A stretch of DNA of 64,000 nt from Bettongia penicillata ogilbyi (GCA_023548195.1 JAJHZJ010000575.1:2235454-2299453), one strand, 5' to 3'. Numbered from the stretch's first letter, positions 43,119-54,895 are shown. Numbers and translations are program-made. The notes: generated by a model from the letters alone, not told the origin.

Positions 43119-43190
43119 GTACATTCTCATCACTTAGTGTAATGCCTGGAAAATAGTGAGAACTTAATAAATGTTTATTGACCAGACTAG
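43119..43190 (+). mobile_element. LINE-2 3' terminus, completing 41575-42884
   Basis: CACTTAGTGTAATGCCTGGA, ACTTAATAAATGTTTATTGA continues the L2 broken off at 42884. Confidence 0.75.
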
Positions 43191-43344
43191 ACATGTGAGC
43201 AGATAAGCTGTCTTTCCCCGACTTCTCCTCTTTCAGTATGTTTGAGGACCTTACTATAGAGCTGATATTCAATACCTGGAAGATCCAGAGTTTTATCTAT
43301 AGACTTTATTTCTCCTGCCCAATAATGACATAGGGCCAAAGAGT

Positions 43345-43510
43345 ATGACCTAGAAGAGCCCTCAGAGTCCAGCCTCTCCCCTCATTTTACAGATGGAGAA
43401 ACTGAGGCACGAGGAGGCTAACTGTCTTACTGAAGGTAGTGGACACAAGACATAGAATTGGAACCCAGCTATCCTGACTCCAGAACCAGCATTTTTTCCA
43501 CTGCCCCATG
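43345..43510 (-). mobile_element. MIR
   Basis: CCCCTCATTTTACAGATGGA, GAAACTGAGGCACGAGGAGG, AATTGGAACCCAGCTATCCT, CTCCAGAACCAGC. Confidence 0.75.
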
Positions 43511-43579
43511 AAAGTATATTTGGTGTTCGTCATTGGGGGTAGGTGGAAGAGGATGAACCAATGAATGATGAGAACTACT

Positions 43580-43685
43580 GAAAAAGACATGTTGTGCCAT
43601 CTTGGAGTGGGGATTTGAAACTCAAAATCTTGTGGAAATGAATTTTGAAAACTGTTAATTAAAATTAAGAAAAAGAAGGTCAGCA
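43580..43685 (+). mobile_element. L1 3' terminal fragment
   Basis: GATTTGAAACTCAAAATCTT, GTGGAAATGAATTTTGAAAA, CTGTTAATTAAAATTAAG parallels the last bases of the L1 3'UTR. Confidence 0.5.
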
Positions 43686-43689
43686 GCTA

Positions 43690-44785
43690 TTGAAGAACTC
43701 TACCAAGACTCCCGTCTTTCTTCTTATTCCTTCCGCTCTCCTTCACCCCTACCCTATCTTCACTGATCCTTAGGTTTGTACATAATGTGAATGTATTTTC
43801 AAGTGAGAATCCATCTCAATGGCCTCTGGTTCCCAACATGGCATTGAATTGTAGTTCTTTGTGCTGAGCATTAAAAGCCAGATCTAATAGCTAACTTCAT
43901 CAGGCATCCACAATGGGCCACTGTAAAAACAGACATAGCCATGTTCAACCATCTAATAATAATGATTTAGAAGGTGCCACTTCATAAACACCATCCTTCC
44001 TCATGGCATCTCAAAGACTTTACCACTCATTTACCACTAAGAGCAGTGCTTTAGGAAGCCTCAAATAAAACCATTCAGGTTTTGTAGCATCTGTGAATCA
44101 TAAGCATACAAAGGCTCAAGGAGCATCACCTGAAGGCCAAATTCCTTGTGACCAGGACTGTGATCACCGAATAGAAGTAATCCGTGCGGGCAGGGTGCTG
44201 CTGGGCCTAGCCCTAAGCCCTGCCCTCAAGAAGTCTGTGGGCCAACACTAACATCCTCAGTGAAAAACAGACATGAGAAATAGACTCTAAATACAGCAAT
44301 ACCAGGACAACCAAGGACAAGCTTATGAGTAAATATGTTGCAACAAAAATAGAAGAATATTTTTACCCAAAAAAGGTTCTGCAGTGAATGACCATCTACT
44401 GACCTACACCAGACCACATTTTTACCATCACATATCTAACTGAGAAGCATGAAAATACAGGAATTGATCATATTTGCTTGTAGGTTGCAGAAAGCTTTTG
44501 ATGCAAGGCAAAACTCATCTTTAAAGGCTGTTCTTGAGAGTACGTTGCCTGAGAAAGTTCTGGGAATGTTAATGCATGAATCAGCCCCATGACATGGTGG
44601 CCAAGAAAGCCAGTGTGACAGCAGGCTGCTGTGAATGGGGCACGCTATCCAGGTTCTTCCCACTGAACCGGGGAGGGCTGTTTAGTTGATAAGTTTTCAG
44701 GACTCGGTCTTTAGAAAAGACTTGACACTCATGAAGTAAAAGCAGAAGAGAGGATAAAGATTAATTATTCATCTAGAAAAAGAAA
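43690..44785. other. Unique sequence, no gene seen
   Basis: About 1.1 kb; short frames at 44226-44417 and 44436-44663 without known motifs. Confidence 0.4.
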
Positions 44786-44789
44786 CTTG

Positions 44790-45285
44790 GGAGAATCTTC
44801 AGTGGCTCATTAGCGTTTCTCAAATAAATTGCCTCAGCCTGACACTGAAAGCTCTCCACTATGGAGCTCGACCTTCACTGTCTTATTTTCTTGTCCTCCC
44901 TGTTCTATTCTCTATCCTCTGGTACAGTCAGACTGGTCTGCCAACTGTCCTCTCCTGTATAACGAGAGCCTTTGCCCATAGACAGTTCCCCATGTTGGCC
45001 TGCACTCCCTTTTTACTGTTGATTCATGCAATCTCCTGCTTCCTCCAAAGCATGTCTCAGGTGCTCCCTTTCACCAAAGGGCTTTCCAGCTATCTCCAGG
45101 CAGATATACTTGGTCTTTACTTATCTAGGTTTATGTGTAATCTACCCTGCTGGCAAAAGTATCTAAGGCCATTGGGGTCAGTGCTTGGGTTTTTTCTCTG
45201 TATCCCCATTGGATACATGAGTACATGGGCATGGAATAGACTCAGGTAAGTTCATAAGTGCTTGTCAAATTCAATGGAATGATCT
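44790..45285 (+). mobile_element. LINE-2 3' half
   Basis: GAATCTTCAGTGGCTCATTA, CAGTCAGACTGGTCTGCCAA, TGCTTCCTCCAAAGCATGTC, GGGCATGGAATAGACTCAGG: L2 layout to near its end. Confidence 0.7.
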
Positions 45286-45289
45286 GTAG

Positions 45290-46110
45290 AATCAAGTTGA
45301 ATTTAAAAACATTAAAATATTAACTAAAGTGAAGGAAGGAAGAAAGGGAGGGTAGAGAAGGGAGTGAAGTGATGTGAAAAGAATATCAGTGAGAGAAAGG
45401 ATGTTATTAGAAAGGGGCTTCTTTAGCCAGGATCTGGGAAGTTGATTTTCAGAATATTATGGTAACTGGATATCATTGGTTTCCTTTGTAATTTTATGTA
45501 TTTCATGCAATTAAATTCATGATTCTGAGCAGGTGACCAGGGGTGTTACCAAACTGACTGCCCAGGGCCCATGACACACAAAAAGTGAAGAATCTCTGCA
45601 TCAGAGACAGCTAAGGTGCAACTCATGGCATATGAGGGGAAAAAATCAGGAAGTTAGCTTGCTAAAAGGATTTCAAATGAGAGAAAAAAGGAGAACTCAA
45701 CCAAGACATGATTTCATATGTTATGTTAATAAGCCTTCCTAGTAACTTCTTGGGGAAATTCTCCAAGCCTTTGTTCAGAAATACTAGTTGTCTTCCATTT
45801 ATTAAATGGGCTATATTTTCATGTCAGTCATTTGGACCTTGAAAAGCATCTCTACATAGAAACTATGCCCTAAGTGGTAATTAGTTTCCCAGACTAGCCC
45901 ACAAAAACTCATTTAACCCATAATACAGCTAAAAGTCTCAGAACTCTGAGCCCTGAGTCCCCTAAGCCCCTAAAGGATCCTAAGTCAGTCTTGCAGGGTT
46001 TGAATTCTTCTGATCCCTAAATTAAGCTGGGTCTTAAGCCCCTTTTAGTTTAGACTGAATCAGAAAAGTGCAAGGGTGGGGGCAGAAGCCTTAGATAGCA
46101 CAGGTCTTCC
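45290..46110. other. Unique sequence
   Basis: No recognised element; purine-rich near 45335-45365. Confidence 0.4.
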
Positions 46111-46114
46111 AATC

Positions 46115-46345
46115 TAATTAACTCAGCCAACATCTATGAAGGACCTACAGCAAGGGACAATTCTAGGACTGAGTCTGAAAAACCAAAAGCCACACTGCTC
46201 AAGGAAGTTACATTTCAGAAGGAGCTACAACATGTGTACAGGTAATTCCAGCTCAAAGATCAAAGAGAGAAGGTGTAACAATAGAGAGAGGGGTCACTCA
46301 GCAAGGGAGTGTTGGGAAGTTTCTTGGAGGAGTTAGAACATGGGG
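46115..46345 (-). mobile_element. LINE-2 fragment, diverged
   Basis: ACATCTATGAAGGACCTACA, TTCTAGGACTGAGTCTGAAA, CAAGGAAGTTACATTTCAGA, TTTCTTGGAGGAGTTAGAAC: inverted L2. Confidence 0.5.
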
Positions 46346-46915
46346 GAGAGTGAGAGGCACGAAACATGATTATGAATGAAAAGGGTCACAAAAACAGTGG
46401 TAGCGGCAGGGAGAATGAAATGGGGACAAAGTCGGGTTGGAGAAAGATGAAGGAGACAGAACCTGAGTGGGAAATGGACAAAGAACAACTCATGTTGTTT
46501 TACTTTGCTATAAGAGTACCTTGGGGGTTAAAGAACCTGCACAAATTTTTCCCCTCTCTTTTATCCCTTGGAGGCCTCGATTCTCTTAGCAGTTTAACCA
46601 AAGAAAACCCAAGGAGGCTGGGCTTGATGTCCTTCCTTGAAGGTCCTTTTCACTCTAAATCTATGATCCCATTCTTGACTCATTCATTATGAAGGATGGC
46701 TTTGGGGAGGGGGAAGGGGAAGGATCCATTCGAACCTGAAGATAATTTAAAAACAATGTAGATTAGCAGCTTTTGGAAGAAAAACCCCAGTGTCTTCTGC
46801 TCTACTCTGCATTCCAACACATGCTACAAAAGGGAGATTAGGGTCAGGCCATGGAACACCAGAGTCATCAGTAAAAGCGGGTTACACATATGCTCAAGAG
46901 CCAGAAAGCGTCAAT
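46346..46915. other. Unique sequence with a MIR tail
   Basis: 46600-46680 resembles a MIR tail (GGAGGCTGGGCTTGATGTCC, TTCACTCTAAATCTATGATC). The rest is not recognised. Confidence 0.4.
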
Positions 46916-46919
46916 AGAA

Positions 46920-47345
46920 AATCCAGTGTTGGGCTTTCGCAGACCTCCATGATCTGGCTCCTCTCCACCTGTCCAACCTTTTTACACCTCACTCGCCTCC
47001 ACACAATCTAGGAAAATGGCGGGGGGTGCCTTTGCTCTTCCTAACACAAGACAGTCTACCTCCTAACAGTTCATAGTCACTGGCTGTCTCTCAGGTCTGG
47101 AATTCCCTCCTGGCCCACCTCGGCCTTGTGGTTTCCTCCAGGTCTCAGCTGAAGTCCCTCCTTCTGCAAGAGACCTCTACTGTTGTTGCCAACTTATCCT
47201 GTCAGCATCTTGTCTATGAATACCTGTATTCCTTAATACAATATGCAATCCTTGAGAGAATGGGTGTTGTCAGGCTGCCCATGTATCCTCTGACACACAG
47301 CGTAGCACAGTCCTTGGCACATAGCAAAAGTACTTGAGAAATGCT
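46920..47345 (+). mobile_element. LINE-2 3' half
   Basis: CCATGATCTGGCTCCTCTCC, GGTCTGGAATTCCCTCCTGG, CCTCCAGGTCTCAGCTGAAG, GTAGCACAGTCCTTGGCACA, AGTACTTGAGAAATGCTTGG. Confidence 0.8.
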
Positions 47346-47349
47346 TGGG

Positions 47350-47990
47350 AACTTGACTTGTTGGAAGGAATCTTAGAGGCAAGAGTCCAATCTCCTCCTT
47401 TTACCGATGACACCCAGAAAGGTTAATTCAATCAACAAGCACATATTAAGGACCTATTCTGTACCAGGCACTGTTCTAGGTGCTAGGGGAACTGAGGGAA
47501 GGAATGGGGCAATTCCCACTGTCAAAGACCTTATGTTCAAACAGGGGACATAAGAAAGGCATGGATCAGCATAAGGATTAATAAATGAAAATTAAATGCA
47601 CAGGCAGATAGGAGAGAAGACACTAGCAGTTCAGAGATCAGAAGGGCTTCAGCAGAAGAACACTGACTTGTCCAAGATTTCCAAGATGGTGAGCAGAAAA
47701 GGGAGAATCTGAACTCAGATCCTTCGACCCCATCTCTGGGGATCTTTTCACTTTGCCACTCAACTTTTTCCGGTACTCTTTTAGATGGCATTTGAAAGTT
47801 TGCCAGGACCTTTCCTTACAACATCTTTATGAGTAAGGGACAGTATTTCTGATGTTTCTGACAGTAGACAAGCATTTAATAGGCACCTACTGAATGCCAG
47901 GTTCTATGCTAAGCCTAAGGATAAAAAGGAAGAGGAAAATATGGTCCCAGATCTTCATTTCTAACACAGGGACAACAGACAAACAACTAG
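47350..47990 (-). mobile_element. Alternating MIR and L2 fragments
   Basis: MIR scrap 47370-47430 (CTCCTCCTTTTACCGATGAC), L2 tail 47430-47600 (GCACATATTAAGGACCTATT, GGCACTGTTCTAGGTGCTAG), MIR scrap 47655-47760 (GAATCTGAACTCAGATCCTT), L2 tail 47865-47990 (AAGCATTTAATAGGCACCTA). All inverted. Confidence 0.6.
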
Positions 47991-47994
47991 CTTC

Positions 47995-49495
47995 ATTTTG
48001 TCATTGTTTCATCTTTCAGTAATGGGTCCTAGTGAGGTTTTGGTGAGGTCTTAGTGGTCCCATGGACCATGCCACCACAGAGCCCTCTACCCTCCACTAT
48101 CTCTCAAGGCCTGGCCAAGTCCAAGTTTGCTGTCCCCCTGACACTCTCTATACATCTCATCCTTTGGCATTCCCCTTTATTTTTGCCTTCAATCTTTCCC
48201 AACCTCAGAATCTTTTCCAATTTGTCCCATCTTCTCATAATGGGAGTATTTAAACTTCAGCTTCAGTATTTGCCCTTCCAGTGAATAACCTAAAATAGTT
48301 GTATTTTGAGCACTGACTGATTTAGTCTCCTTGCTGTCCAAAGGACTCTATTAAGTAAATAGGGGGGATAATTTCCAACGGAAAACACTAGCAAGGAGGT
48401 GAGGCAGGGGATGCTAGCAGAAAGTAGATTTTCAGTTGAGTTCTGAAAAAATCAAGTACAAAAACTGGAATTCAAAACCACGGCTCAACTAACTCCAAGG
48501 TCAATACATTTTTATTATCCACATCACTCTGTCCTTCATCTTATAAGAAATGGGCAACTCCTGAGGGTCATTCAACAGGAAAATGGCATGACCTGGGGGG
48601 TTTTGGAGAAGAGTAATGGAAGGAGATTGAGACTCTGCACTCAAGACAGGGGAGGATTGGGGATGGAGGAATTCTGGAGAGCCCAAGTAAACTCTATACT
48701 TAGATGACTGGCCTACTAAGTGTTCTTAAGTCAAGAGCAACCTGTGTTTCAGTGATATTTCCTAAGTAACATTACCAGCCAATATTTTATAGGTATCATT
48801 TCCCTTTTCAAACTATTTTGTGAATGATATATGAAATTAAATATCTGAGTGCCTACTATTTGCAAAGCATTGGCAAAGCCAAAAGGAGATAGGCTCTTTG
48901 GTGAAATTAGTGGGGAGTGGCCATGAGAGTAATGTAATTTTATAAAAATGTTTGAGCTATAGTAGGTTTACTTATTGTATAAGTTATAACTTATTTTCCT
49001 GAAAAAAATAGAGAACAAAAGGATCCACTGTCAAACAGTGTGGGAAATTTCCAAAAGTATCTTTAAGATGCTTAACAAATCCATTTACATAAATATAGAA
49101 TTAGTCAAGTCCTTACAGCAGATTCTTATTTACTCTTGGTTCTTTAGAGACACATGTTCATTTTTATTCAAATGATCTTAATGCTCACATGGGGCAAATA
49201 GTTAGAGCTTGAAATTTACCATTAGTATGGACTGACTTAAAAAGAAATAATATAGAGATGAATTTTTGTAAAGGCACCAGGATTTCAGTAGAAAAGTCTT
49301 TGCAATCCCTAATTGGAAATATTCCAATATTGCAGCAAATTCTGCATCAGGTATCCATGGGCCCCAGATCAGAACGGAGATGAAAAATACACATATTTCC
49401 TCTCCTTTCTCATGGTGGGAATCAAACAGACAAACACCCCACTTCTCCCCTTATCACCCATAACACTACATTTGGAATGAAAATCCATAGAGTCA
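47995..49495. other. Mostly unique sequence, no gene seen
   Basis: About 1.5 kb; only short frames, and a possible SINE scrap at 48470-48540. Confidence 0.4.
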
Positions 49496-49499
49496 TAAG

Positions 49500-49770
49500 T
49501 CAGTGCCAGGTAGGACCTCAGACACTAGTTCCAACTCCCTCATTTTAAAATTGGGAAACTTAGTTCCAGAGCAGTTCAGTGAGTTCCTTGCAAGTAGCAA
49601 TGATTTCTTTCTTTGCAATTATATCCACCTTGTGCCTAGGCACAGGTCCTGGCAAAAAGTAGCTACTGATGAGTGGTGATTGACTTACCCAAGTTCATAT
49701 AGGTTTCAGAAGCAGAATTTGAACACAGATTTTCTGATGCTAGAGTCAGTCCTCTTCTCCTTTTACCGTG
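49500..49770 (-). mobile_element. MIR with an internal L2-like scrap
   Basis: GTAGGACCTCAGACACTAGT, CCCTCATTTTAAAATTGGGA, then a GCCTAGGCACAGGTCCTGGC L2-like piece (about 49610-49680), then TGACTTACCCAAGTTCATAT and GAATTTGAACACAGATTTTC. Confidence 0.6.
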
Positions 49771-49959
49771 AAGTCTGAAAAGGAATTTAAGTAGTTCAAG
49801 TCAACAAATATGTGAAAACTATTATTAGCAAGTTATTTAGTACTATTAGCAAGCATTTCAGAAACCAGAGCAAAAGCAAGCTGATCCCCTGCCAAGTGAT
49901 CACCCTTTAAAAAAATTAATCTACACCCTTCTGGATCAGGGGTGTTTTTAAAGTCTTTC

Positions 49960-50249
49960 TTAAATGTTATTGTGCTATAAAAATGATAAGCAGGATGATT
50001 TCAGAAAAACCTGGGAAGATTTACATGAACTGATACAAAGTGAAGTGAGCAGAACCAGGAGAGCATTGCACACAATAACACTAATACGGTACAATGAACT
50101 ATGAATGACTTAGGAGTCTCAGCAGTATAATAGCCAAAGGTAATCAATCCCAAAGGACTGAGGACGAAAAATGCTCCCCACCTCCAGAGAATGAACTGCT
50201 ATCATCTGAACACAGACCAAAGTATACTACTGTTCTTTCTTTTCCTTCC

Positions 50250-50344
<95 letters not shown>

Positions 50345-50365
50345 CTTTCTTCCTTCCTTTCTTTT

Positions 50366-50419
<54 letters not shown>

Positions 50420-50435
50420 TTCCTTCCTTTCTTTC

Positions 50436-50509
<74 letters not shown>

Positions 50510-50770
50510 TTCCTTCCTTCCTTCCTTCCTTCCTTCCTTTCTTTCTCTTTCTTTCTTTCTTTCTTTCCTCCTTCTTTCACAAAATCGCTAAGATGAAAAT
50601 ATTTCATGTGATTGTGAATGTATAAGCTATATCTGATGGCTTACCATCTCAGGGGAGGGAGGACAGAAGGAAGGATGGGATAGAGTTTAAATTAAAAACT
50701 TTTTTTTTAAAAAAAAGAGAATGTTAAAATTGTTTTTACATATAATTGGGGAAAACAAATATTATTTTTT
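49960..50770 (+). mobile_element. L1 3' end containing a TTCT expansion
   Basis: TTATTGTGCTATAAAAATGA, TTTCAGAAAAACCTGGGAAG, GTGAGCAGAACCAGGAGAGC, CTGAACACAGACCAAAGTAT precede the microsatellite. CACAAAATCGCTAAGATG, GGGGAGGGAGGACAGAAGGA and TTACATATAATTGGGG follow it. The L1 3'UTR is continuous around the repeat. Confidence 0.85.
50233..50576 (+). repeat. (TTCT)n / (TTCC)n compound microsatellite
   Basis: About 340 bases of nearly pure TTCT with TTCC blocks and single CTTTCTCTTTC interruptions at about 50342, 50434 and 50543. All pyrimidine on the plus strand. The long FLSFFLSF and KKERKKER frames here are artefacts. Confidence 0.98.
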
Positions 50771-51660
50771 TTAAAAAAAGAAAAAATTGTCCCTGAAGAG
50801 AGCATGCAGTATCCCTGATGACTTAACTCCCATGAATATGCTTCATTTAAAATGATGTATCCCAAATATCCTATGGGTTTTTCATGTTTTTGTTATGATT
50901 TTTGTTTTTTGCTTATATGAATGTTGAAAGAAACTAATGGAAAACCATCAAAAAGTGTTCTGTTTAATTTGGGCTTTATTTGAATAGGTAAAAGGGAATA
51001 TTCCAATTGGAAAAGGCCAACTAAGCTCATTGACTGTTCTGTTGTGGGAAGAGATAATGGGGACATGTGAATATAGCAGAAACGTTAACAGATCTGGTCA
51101 GTGCAGAGTTCAAAAACAGATAGAAACAATGTCCCACTCTATCTGCCAACTGCACTGATTTCCATGTTAAATTACAGCAGATTCAAGCTCATCTAACAGT
51201 GAGCTTCCTTTCCACCTGCCCCAGATACAGTCTCCAGAAAGCTGGTGTGTTTGGAAGCAGGAGCATTTCTAATTTTCTTTTCAGATATTCATTTGAAGCA
51301 CCTACCTAGTAGCTGTTCTCCATCATAAATGTTCCACCTTATGCATGACTCTGACCAAACTCTATTTGAGCACATTATTGTAAAACATTTTAATAATATC
51401 CTTCTTCCTGGTTAAAATATTATAATGCAAAATAATAAAAGTTGGAATTAGAATACAGTCTTGTGAGTTGGAATTATTTCCTTCTATGTACTTGTATCCA
51501 GTGCCCAGCACACAGTGCTTTATAAAGCACTTTATAAATTCTTTGATTGTTTGACTTTCAGTTCCATACTGAACACTTTCTGTATGACACCAAATTATCT
51601 CTAATGGTAACTAAAAGTTTAAAATAAACTAATGCTACATGGAGCTATCTTTACCAAACA
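50771..51660. other. Unique sequence
   Basis: No gene seen. 51480-51560 may be an L2 tail (TGCCCAGCACACAGTGCTTT). Confidence 0.4.
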
Positions 51661-51664
51661 GTGA

Positions 51665-51827
51665 ATACCAAGATAGAGACAGCTAGGTGGTACAATGAAT
51701 AGACCCTCAAGGAAGACATGTTCAAATCCAGCCTCAGATATTTACAAGGTAAGTATCCAGGTAAGTTCCTTTTGAAAAATCTAACTCAGTTCTTCATCTA
51801 TAATATGAGAACACTAGCACCTATAGC
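51665..51827 (+). mobile_element. SINE, first part, interrupted
   Basis: GACAGCTAGGTGGTACAATG, TTCAAATCCAGCCTCAGATA, TTCTTCATCTATAATATGAG. It continues at 52014. Confidence 0.7.
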
Positions 51828-52013
51828 TAGGTCCTAATTAATGGAACAATGGATTCTCTTGGAAGTGATTGAATTGTTTAAATTTGTACCATATATTTCC
51901 ACTAGGCTTGAACCAGTTACCATATCTTATATAGTTATAACTCTTAACTGTACAATTCAAATACATGCAAGCACTTCAAGGCATTATTCATCATTTGTCC
52001 TAATCAGGACCTA
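51828..52013. mobile_element. Candidate MITE with terminal inverted repeats and TA duplication
   Basis: The left end TAGGTCCTAATTA (51828-51840) and the reverse complement of the right end TAGGTCCTGATTA (52001-52013) agree at 12 of 13 bases, and similarity continues imperfectly for about 27 bases. Both ends carry a TA. It is 186 bases, has no frame, and sits inside a SINE. Tc1/mariner-type by the TA; family not recognised. Confidence 0.55.
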
Positions 52014-52115
52014 AGAATACTTCACAGGTTATTCTCTAGATCAAATGATATAATAGCATTGTGCAAACCCTTAAAATACTATATAAATGTTAGAGTCATT
52101 GTTACTGCTGCTGCT
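52014..52115 (+). mobile_element. SINE, remaining 3' part
   Basis: TTCACAGGTTATTCTCTAGA, TCAAATGATATAATAGCATT, ACTATATAAATGTTAGAGTC is the tail expected after the head at 51665. Confidence 0.65.
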
Positions 52116-52630
52116 GCAATGGATACATTAGGACTCACTGCATTTCCTTCCATACCCTGTAGTATCAATACAATGCAACAAGCAGAGAAGGGAATTTTGC
52201 TGAATGAGTAAACCCAGTTGTTCTGATGAGCAAATCCCTGCTGGGTTTCAGGATCTTACAATGGATGCTTATGGTAAATACCAAGATTGCATTTTACCAT
52301 TATGAACCATCGTACATATGAACCATCTTATTTGATTCTCAGGAAACTGAGAAAAGCTACGTGATAAAGCCAATCAGCTTTGGAATTATGTAGAGGTGGG
52401 CTCAGGACTTGCCAGGAGTCCACACTAACTATATGACAATGTAGGCAACTCATCGGCCTTGGAGAGAGCTCCAGCAGCTCTCTCAAATTTGCAGATGATT
52501 TGCTACTCCCCTCGGCTCGAGTTTTCACACTGATACAACCACTCTCTGATGGAATCATTGGTATAGACCTCAAACAAGAAAACCCAGACAAAAATAACAT
52601 AAACCCTGACTCCAAGGTAGCTACTAGTAG
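52116..52630. other. Unique sequence
   Basis: A minus-strand frame at 52328-52615 (95 codons) has no recognised motif. Confidence 0.4.
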
Positions 52631-52634
52631 GACG

Positions 52635-52770
52635 ATTTTTCAGCTAAGAAAACTGAGGTGAAAAAGGTTAAGTGACTTTCCCAAGGTCAAACAGCTAGAA
52701 GTGGTAGAGATAGGACTTTAAACTTGGTCCTCAGATCTTTTGACTTCAGATTCTTTCTACTACATCACAG
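52635..52770 (-). mobile_element. SINE (MIR/tRNA type)
   Basis: AAGAAAACTGAGGTGAAAAA, GTGACTTTCCCAAGGTCAAA, CAGATTCTTTCTACTACATC. Confidence 0.7.
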
Positions 52771-53317
52771 TGGCCTTGGAACGAAAGGTGTCCTCATTGG
52801 GACAACATTTGTGCAATTTTGGCTGGCTACTATTACTATGATGGTAAGAATATGAAACTGACAGTTGGGGTGAGGACAGATATTTTGGGAGTAGGCAGTT
52901 CATGGTCTCCAGGTGTCGAACCTGGGCTATGAAGCTCCCTGCTCTGACACAGAAGCACAGTACAACATTAATTTCTCTTTCTGGTCTAGAGAATCTTTTT
53001 TGGTTGGTCCTAGGTGTTGTGCTGGATAACCATAGAAACAAACAAATACATGTTCTTAAGCCCTTATGTTTTTCCAGCACCTCGATAGGTGTAGGAAATA
53101 CATATACAAAAGAAGACACAGTTCCTGCTCTCAGTGATCTGATATCTAAATGTTAAGGCTCCACCTTAGGAGAGTGTGGTAGCCTAGGAAAGATATCTTT
53201 GTGTGGAAAGTGATAAGACCAGTGAGTAGAACCATGGCTGCCTAGACTCATGAATCCTTTGCAGTAGCAATGGCAGTACTGATTTGACTAATGTTCCAGA
53301 ACAGGAAGGGTTCGCTG
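52771..53317. other. Unique sequence with an L2-like scrap
   Basis: Overlapping frames on both strands (52760-53119 minus, 52902-53156 plus) show no known motif. 53060-53155 resembles an inverted L2 tail. Confidence 0.35.
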
Positions 53318-53551
53318 TTATTCAGTCATTCAATTGCATCTGACTCTTCCTAACCATGTATGGAGTTTTCTTGGCAATGATATTGGAGTGCTTTGTCATT
53401 TCCTTCTCCAGCTCATTTGACAGATGAGGAAGCGTGGTTAAGTGACTTGTCTAGTGTCACATGGCTAATGAGTATCTGAGGCTAAATTTGAACCCAAGTC
53501 TTCCTGACTCAAGGCCCCGTGCTCTATCCATTGGAGCAATCTAGTTGCCTC
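53318..53551 (-). mobile_element. tRNA-headed SINE with RTE-like tail, nearly full length
   Basis: GGAGTTTTCTTGGCAATGAT, CATTTCCTTCTCCAGCTCAT, GTGACTTGTCTAGTGTCACA, CCGTGCTCTATCCATTGGAG. Same class as 15800-16043, inverted. Confidence 0.85.
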
Positions 53552-53729
53552 CAGAACAGGAAGGAGGGAGTGGGAATTGGAAGTAAAATGAACATGGTTT
53601 AGACTACCAAAGGTGTAATGGGTCACCTGAGGCACTTATCTGTCAGGACATTTTGCTTTCCATTTTCCCCTCAAGACAAAAGTTCTGAAGTTGAAAGGGT
53701 TAAATCCACTTTGCAACCTTCTCCTAATC

Positions 53730-53965
53730 ACTGAATCCTCCAAATTATAGCCCTAGGCCTCCTTACTCTGCTTTTTCCTGGACCCTTTTGCCTTCTTTCT
53801 GTTCACTTCCAACTCATCCTGTAGGATTTTATTTGTATAATATATAGTGGTTTGCATGCTGTCCAGTTGGACTGTGAGCTCCTTGAGGGCAGGGATTGAC
53901 TTTTGCTTCTGTATCCTCACACATGGTCATGGATTAATAAGGGATGGTTGATGAACTGACCCTTT
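53730..53965 (+). mobile_element. LINE-2 3' end
   Basis: CTGTGAGCTCCTTGAGGGCA, GGGATTGACTTTTGCTTCTG, TTGCATGCTGTCCAGTTGGA: textbook L2 3'UTR. Confidence 0.8.
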
Positions 53966-54490
53966 GGGTTCACCAATCTGCCAACGAACAACATTGTTTG
54001 GCACCTGCCCTCTTTTCTTTCTGTCTCTGTCAGATCCATGCTTCTGAATTTAGGGGCATGTTGTCCATGATGTAGTGAAAAGAGAAAAGAGAATTTGCCA
54101 ATTCTAAAATAATGCACTATTATAATCTACCACCCAGTGACAGACCAGATTTTGAACTACAGTTTTAAATGCTGAATTTGGTCCATAAAATGCCCAGGCA
54201 GAGATCCTATGTGTGGGCATCCAGCTCTCTACTGGGCCTCAGAACAGCCACTCTCCATTTGGGATCTGCCTTCTTGGGCACTGGAGATAGAATTTCCTGG
54301 TTCTTTAGTCACACCCTTGTTCTTATCCATCCAAAAAGTTTCCCAGAAAGCAGTCACTTTGGGGCTTTTCTCAAAAAGTCTAGTCTGGTCACTAACTTTT
54401 GAACTTCTCTATCCCCCAGACCAAGCAACAAATACACCTAAAAAAGAGGTTGCTATTGACTCCATATGAAAACAAAAGAACAAAAATTGC
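53966..54490. other. Unique sequence
   Basis: Two overlapping plus-strand frames (54169-54402, 54209-54469), no known motif. Confidence 0.4.
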
Positions 54491-54494
54491 TAAC

Positions 54495-54895
54495 GTTCTA
54501 ATAGTATTAGAGTGTTTACAAAGTGATTCATCATCTCATTGAATCTCACAACAATCCTGTAGGGAGAGACCGAAGAGATAATTATTCCCCTTTTACAGAT
54601 AAGGAAACTAAGGGGAAAGAGAGAGGAGGGAGAAGGAGGAAGGGGATAATCATTTATTAAGCACATAGTAAGCACCAAACACTATGCTAAGTGCTTTCAC
54701 AAGTGTTATTTCATTTGATGTTCTCCATAGCCCAGAGAGGTAGATGCTATATCCATTTTACAGTTGAGGAAACTGGACCAAACAGTAGCCTAGGTAGCCC
54801 AGGGTCTTACAGATTAGGAGTGCCTGAGGCTGGAAATAAGCTTAGGTTTCCCTGACTCCAGGTCCAACACTCTACCCACTCTACCCACTGCCTCA
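54495..54895 (-). mobile_element. Two MIR copies in tandem
   Basis: 54495-54630: CATTGAATCTCACAACAATC, CTTTTACAGATAAGGAAACT. 54645-54895: ATCATTTATTAAGCACATAG, CCATTTTACAGTTGAGGAAA, CTCCAGGTCCAACACTCTAC. Both inverted, separated by a purine-rich GAGAGAGGAGGGAGAAGGAG stretch. Confidence 0.75.

Noticed and set aside
50191..50625. Long open frames of poly FLSF or KKER type on both strands
   Set aside because: They are translations of the TTCT microsatellite; no start context, no sequence complexity.
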